Below are positions 62,796-64,000 of a DNA stretch of 64,000 nt, piece by piece. The notes beneath the pieces were generated by a model. The model was not told the DNA's origin and searched no databases. It saw only the letters and a list, made by a program, of their open reading frames with translations. Position numbers and translations under genes: made by a program. The first letter of the stretch is position 1, and each line of letters starts with the position of its first letter. Source of the stretch: an uncultured delta proteobacterium (GTDB lineage Bacteria; Desulfobacterota; Syntrophia; Syntrophales; Smithellaceae); assembly GCA_903907985.1 (NCBI GenBank), contig CAIVQG010000035.1:62001-126000 (forward strand), written 5' to 3'.

Positions 62796-62817
62796 GATAA
62801 ATTTAACAATATATAAG
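62789..62817 (+). promoter_or_regulatory. Sigma-70 promoter of the hydantoinase-like gene
   Basis: TTGTCA (62789-62794), 17-base spacer, TATAAG (62812-62817). Its -35 box occupies the same bases as the -35 of the divergent lipoprotein promoter, so the two should compete. Confidence 0.5.
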
Positions 62818-62847
62818 ACAACAATAATAATAACAAAAGGCTGCAAA

Positions 62848-64000
62848 ATGATCCTGGGCATTGATGTAGGCGGAACTCATACTGATGCGGTTTTAATAGA
62901 AAATTTCCAGTTAAAAAAGAAGGTCAAAGTTCAGACCGATAATGCCAATATTATGTCTTCACTTTTAGCCGCCGTGCAAGAAATCGCCTTAGACGGATAC
63001 ATTAATAATATCAAGAGGATAGTGCTAAGCACGACCATTTCCACCAATGCCATCGTCTCGGGCAAAACAGATCGGGTGGGAATGGTTTTGCAAAATGGCC
63101 CCGGATTATCACCACAGGAATTAAATTCAGGCAAAGACTTCTTTTTCGTCAGCGGCTATATCAATCACCGTGGACTATCCATGCAAACCGTGAATGAGGG
63201 AGAAATAAAAGATATCGGGGAATATCTCCGGCAGGAGAATATTCAGGCAATCGGAGTTGCAGGCAAGTTTTCGTGCCGCAATCCCCAACAGGAGCTAAGC
63301 ATTGCGGAAATACTTCAAGATGAGCAAAGAAATATATCTTTAGGGCATCGTTTATCCGGAGCACTCAACTTTCCCCGCCGTGTCGCCACCACATATCTTA
63401 ATGCTGCCGTTCATAACATTTACAAGGGATTTGTCCGGCAGGTGCAGCAATTTATACGGGAAACTCAAATGAATGTCCCTGTTTATATTCTGAAAGCAGA
63501 TGGCGGTACAATTTTAATTGATGAGTCTCTTTTGTATTCGGCACAGACCATTCATTCCGGACCGGCCGCCAGTATTATGGGTGTATTGGCAACCGCCGAC
63601 ATTAAGGAAGATGCCGTGGCTCTGGATATCGGCGGGACAACAACCGATATTTCTGTTTTCGCTGCCGGCATCCCTCTCCTGGAAGCATCCGGCGTAACAA
63701 TCGGCGGCCGAAAAACATTGATTCGCGGCCTATATACAAAATCCATCGGTATCGGTGGCGACAGTGCAGTACGGATAAAAAATGGAATAATTACCGTCGG
63801 CCCCGACAGAGAAGGTCCGGCAGCATCCCTGGACGGAGCATTGCCGACTCCCACCGACGCTATGATTGTACTGGACATGACAACACTTGGTGATAAGCAA
63901 AAAGCCATTGCTGCCATTTCCAGTTTAGCAACTCAATTGCACATTGATACTGTCTCGGCGGCACAAAGCATTCTGGATAAAACTGTTGCTATCATTGCTG
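62848..64000 (+). CDS. Hydantoinase/oxoprolinase A family protein, partial (3' end outside window)
   Basis: The ATG at 62848 (AAAGG upstream) opens a frame still running at 64000 (384 codons visible). The N-terminal Hydant_A_N region starts MILGIDVGGTHTDAVL and the ASKHA ATPase motifs are VLSTTISTNAIVSGKTD and VALDIGGTTTDISVF. These enzymes hydrolyse hydantoins, 5-oxoproline or N-methylhydantoin with ATP, or carboxylate ketones in related families (acetone/acetophenone carboxylase). The visible part cannot separate these. Its small size so far and single-gene context fit the methanogen/deltaproteobacterial hydantoinase-like group. Confidence 0.88.
   Translation, partial: MILGIDVGGTHTDAVLIENFQLKKKVKVQTDNANIMSSLLAAVQEIALDGYINNIKRIVLSTTISTNAIVSGKTDRVGMVLQNGPGLSPQELNSGKDFFFVSGYINHRGLSMQTVNEGEIKDIGEYLRQENIQAIGVAGKFSCRNPQQELSIAEILQDEQRNISLGHRLSGALNFPRRVATTYLNAAVHNIYKGFVRQVQQFIRETQMNVPVYILKADGGTILIDESLLYSAQTIHSGPAASIMGVLATADIKEDAVALDIGGTTTDISVFAAGIPLLEASGVTIGGRKTLIRGLYTKSIGIGGDSAVRIKNGIITVGPDREGPAASLDGALPTPTDAMIVLDMTTLGDKQKAIAAISSLATQLHIDTVSAAQSILDKTVAIIA

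Overview
The window looks like chromosomal DNA of a Gram-negative, anaerobic, motile deltaproteobacterium, most likely in or near the Syntrophaceae (Syntrophus/Smithella-like). This placement is inferred from content. It rests on a complete flagellar cluster with many sigma-54 promoters, a MotE-type MotB neighbour, CheX-type phosphatases, LPS genes (kdsD, lpxH), a sigma-54-driven type IV pilin, and a 2-hydroxyacyl-CoA dehydratase/activase set with its own acyl-CoA ligase. No rRNA, CRISPR array, transposase or phage gene was seen.

Layout. Positions 1-30417 (all minus strand) are one long flagellar island. Read in the direction of transcription it runs: SPOR protein, TPR protein, PAS histidine kinase, NtrC-type regulator; flgB-flgC-fliE-fliF-fliG-fliH-fliI-fliJ-motE, ending at a clear terminator; fliK-flgD-flgE, ending at an inverted-repeat terminator; fliL-fliM-fliN-fliO-fliP-fliQ-fliR; flhB-flhA-flhF-flhG-fliA; then a second fliL, a kinase-like protein and two small unknown proteins. 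Positions 30903-33200 (plus) hold pilZ-motA-motB. Positions 33218-40537 (minus) hold chemotaxis genes: cheR-cheD-HDOD-cheY-cheX-like, then cheB-cheA-cheY-cheX. A second NtrC-type regulator follows at 41100.

Positions 42819-64000 are mixed: initiator tRNA, agmatinase, a PAS-only protein, lpxH, a crotonase, kdsD and a hexapeptide-repeat protein; the ligase/dehydratase/activase operon (48666-53715); tRNA-Val; a nitrilase-family amidase, a TetR regulator, a DUF3592 protein and pilA; the queuosine/NAD operon queD-folE2-nadE-zinc ribbon; an HNH protein, DUF948 and YtxH proteins, a small lipoprotein, and the start of a hydantoinase/oxoprolinase gene that runs off the edge.

Regulation. I read five good -24/-12 (sigma-54) elements in front of flagellar and motor operons, a weaker one before flhB, and a near-perfect one before pilA. 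They share the form TGGYAT-N5-TTGCW. The kinase/NtrC-regulator pair next to flgB is the obvious candidate activator, and fliA (sigma-28) would drive later genes; a sigma-28-like site precedes cheB. GTCAA/TTGAC inverted repeats occur upstream of three of these promoters and may be enhancer sites.

Oddities. Two single-base frame disruptions stand out: flhA has its first 28 residues in another frame, and the SPOR and TPR genes would join into one protein if one A were removed from an A9 run. Several families of short intergenic repeats are scattered through the window, one flanking queD on both sides. The flagellar hook protein carries three tandem repeats, and CheA carries an extra MshEN-like module.
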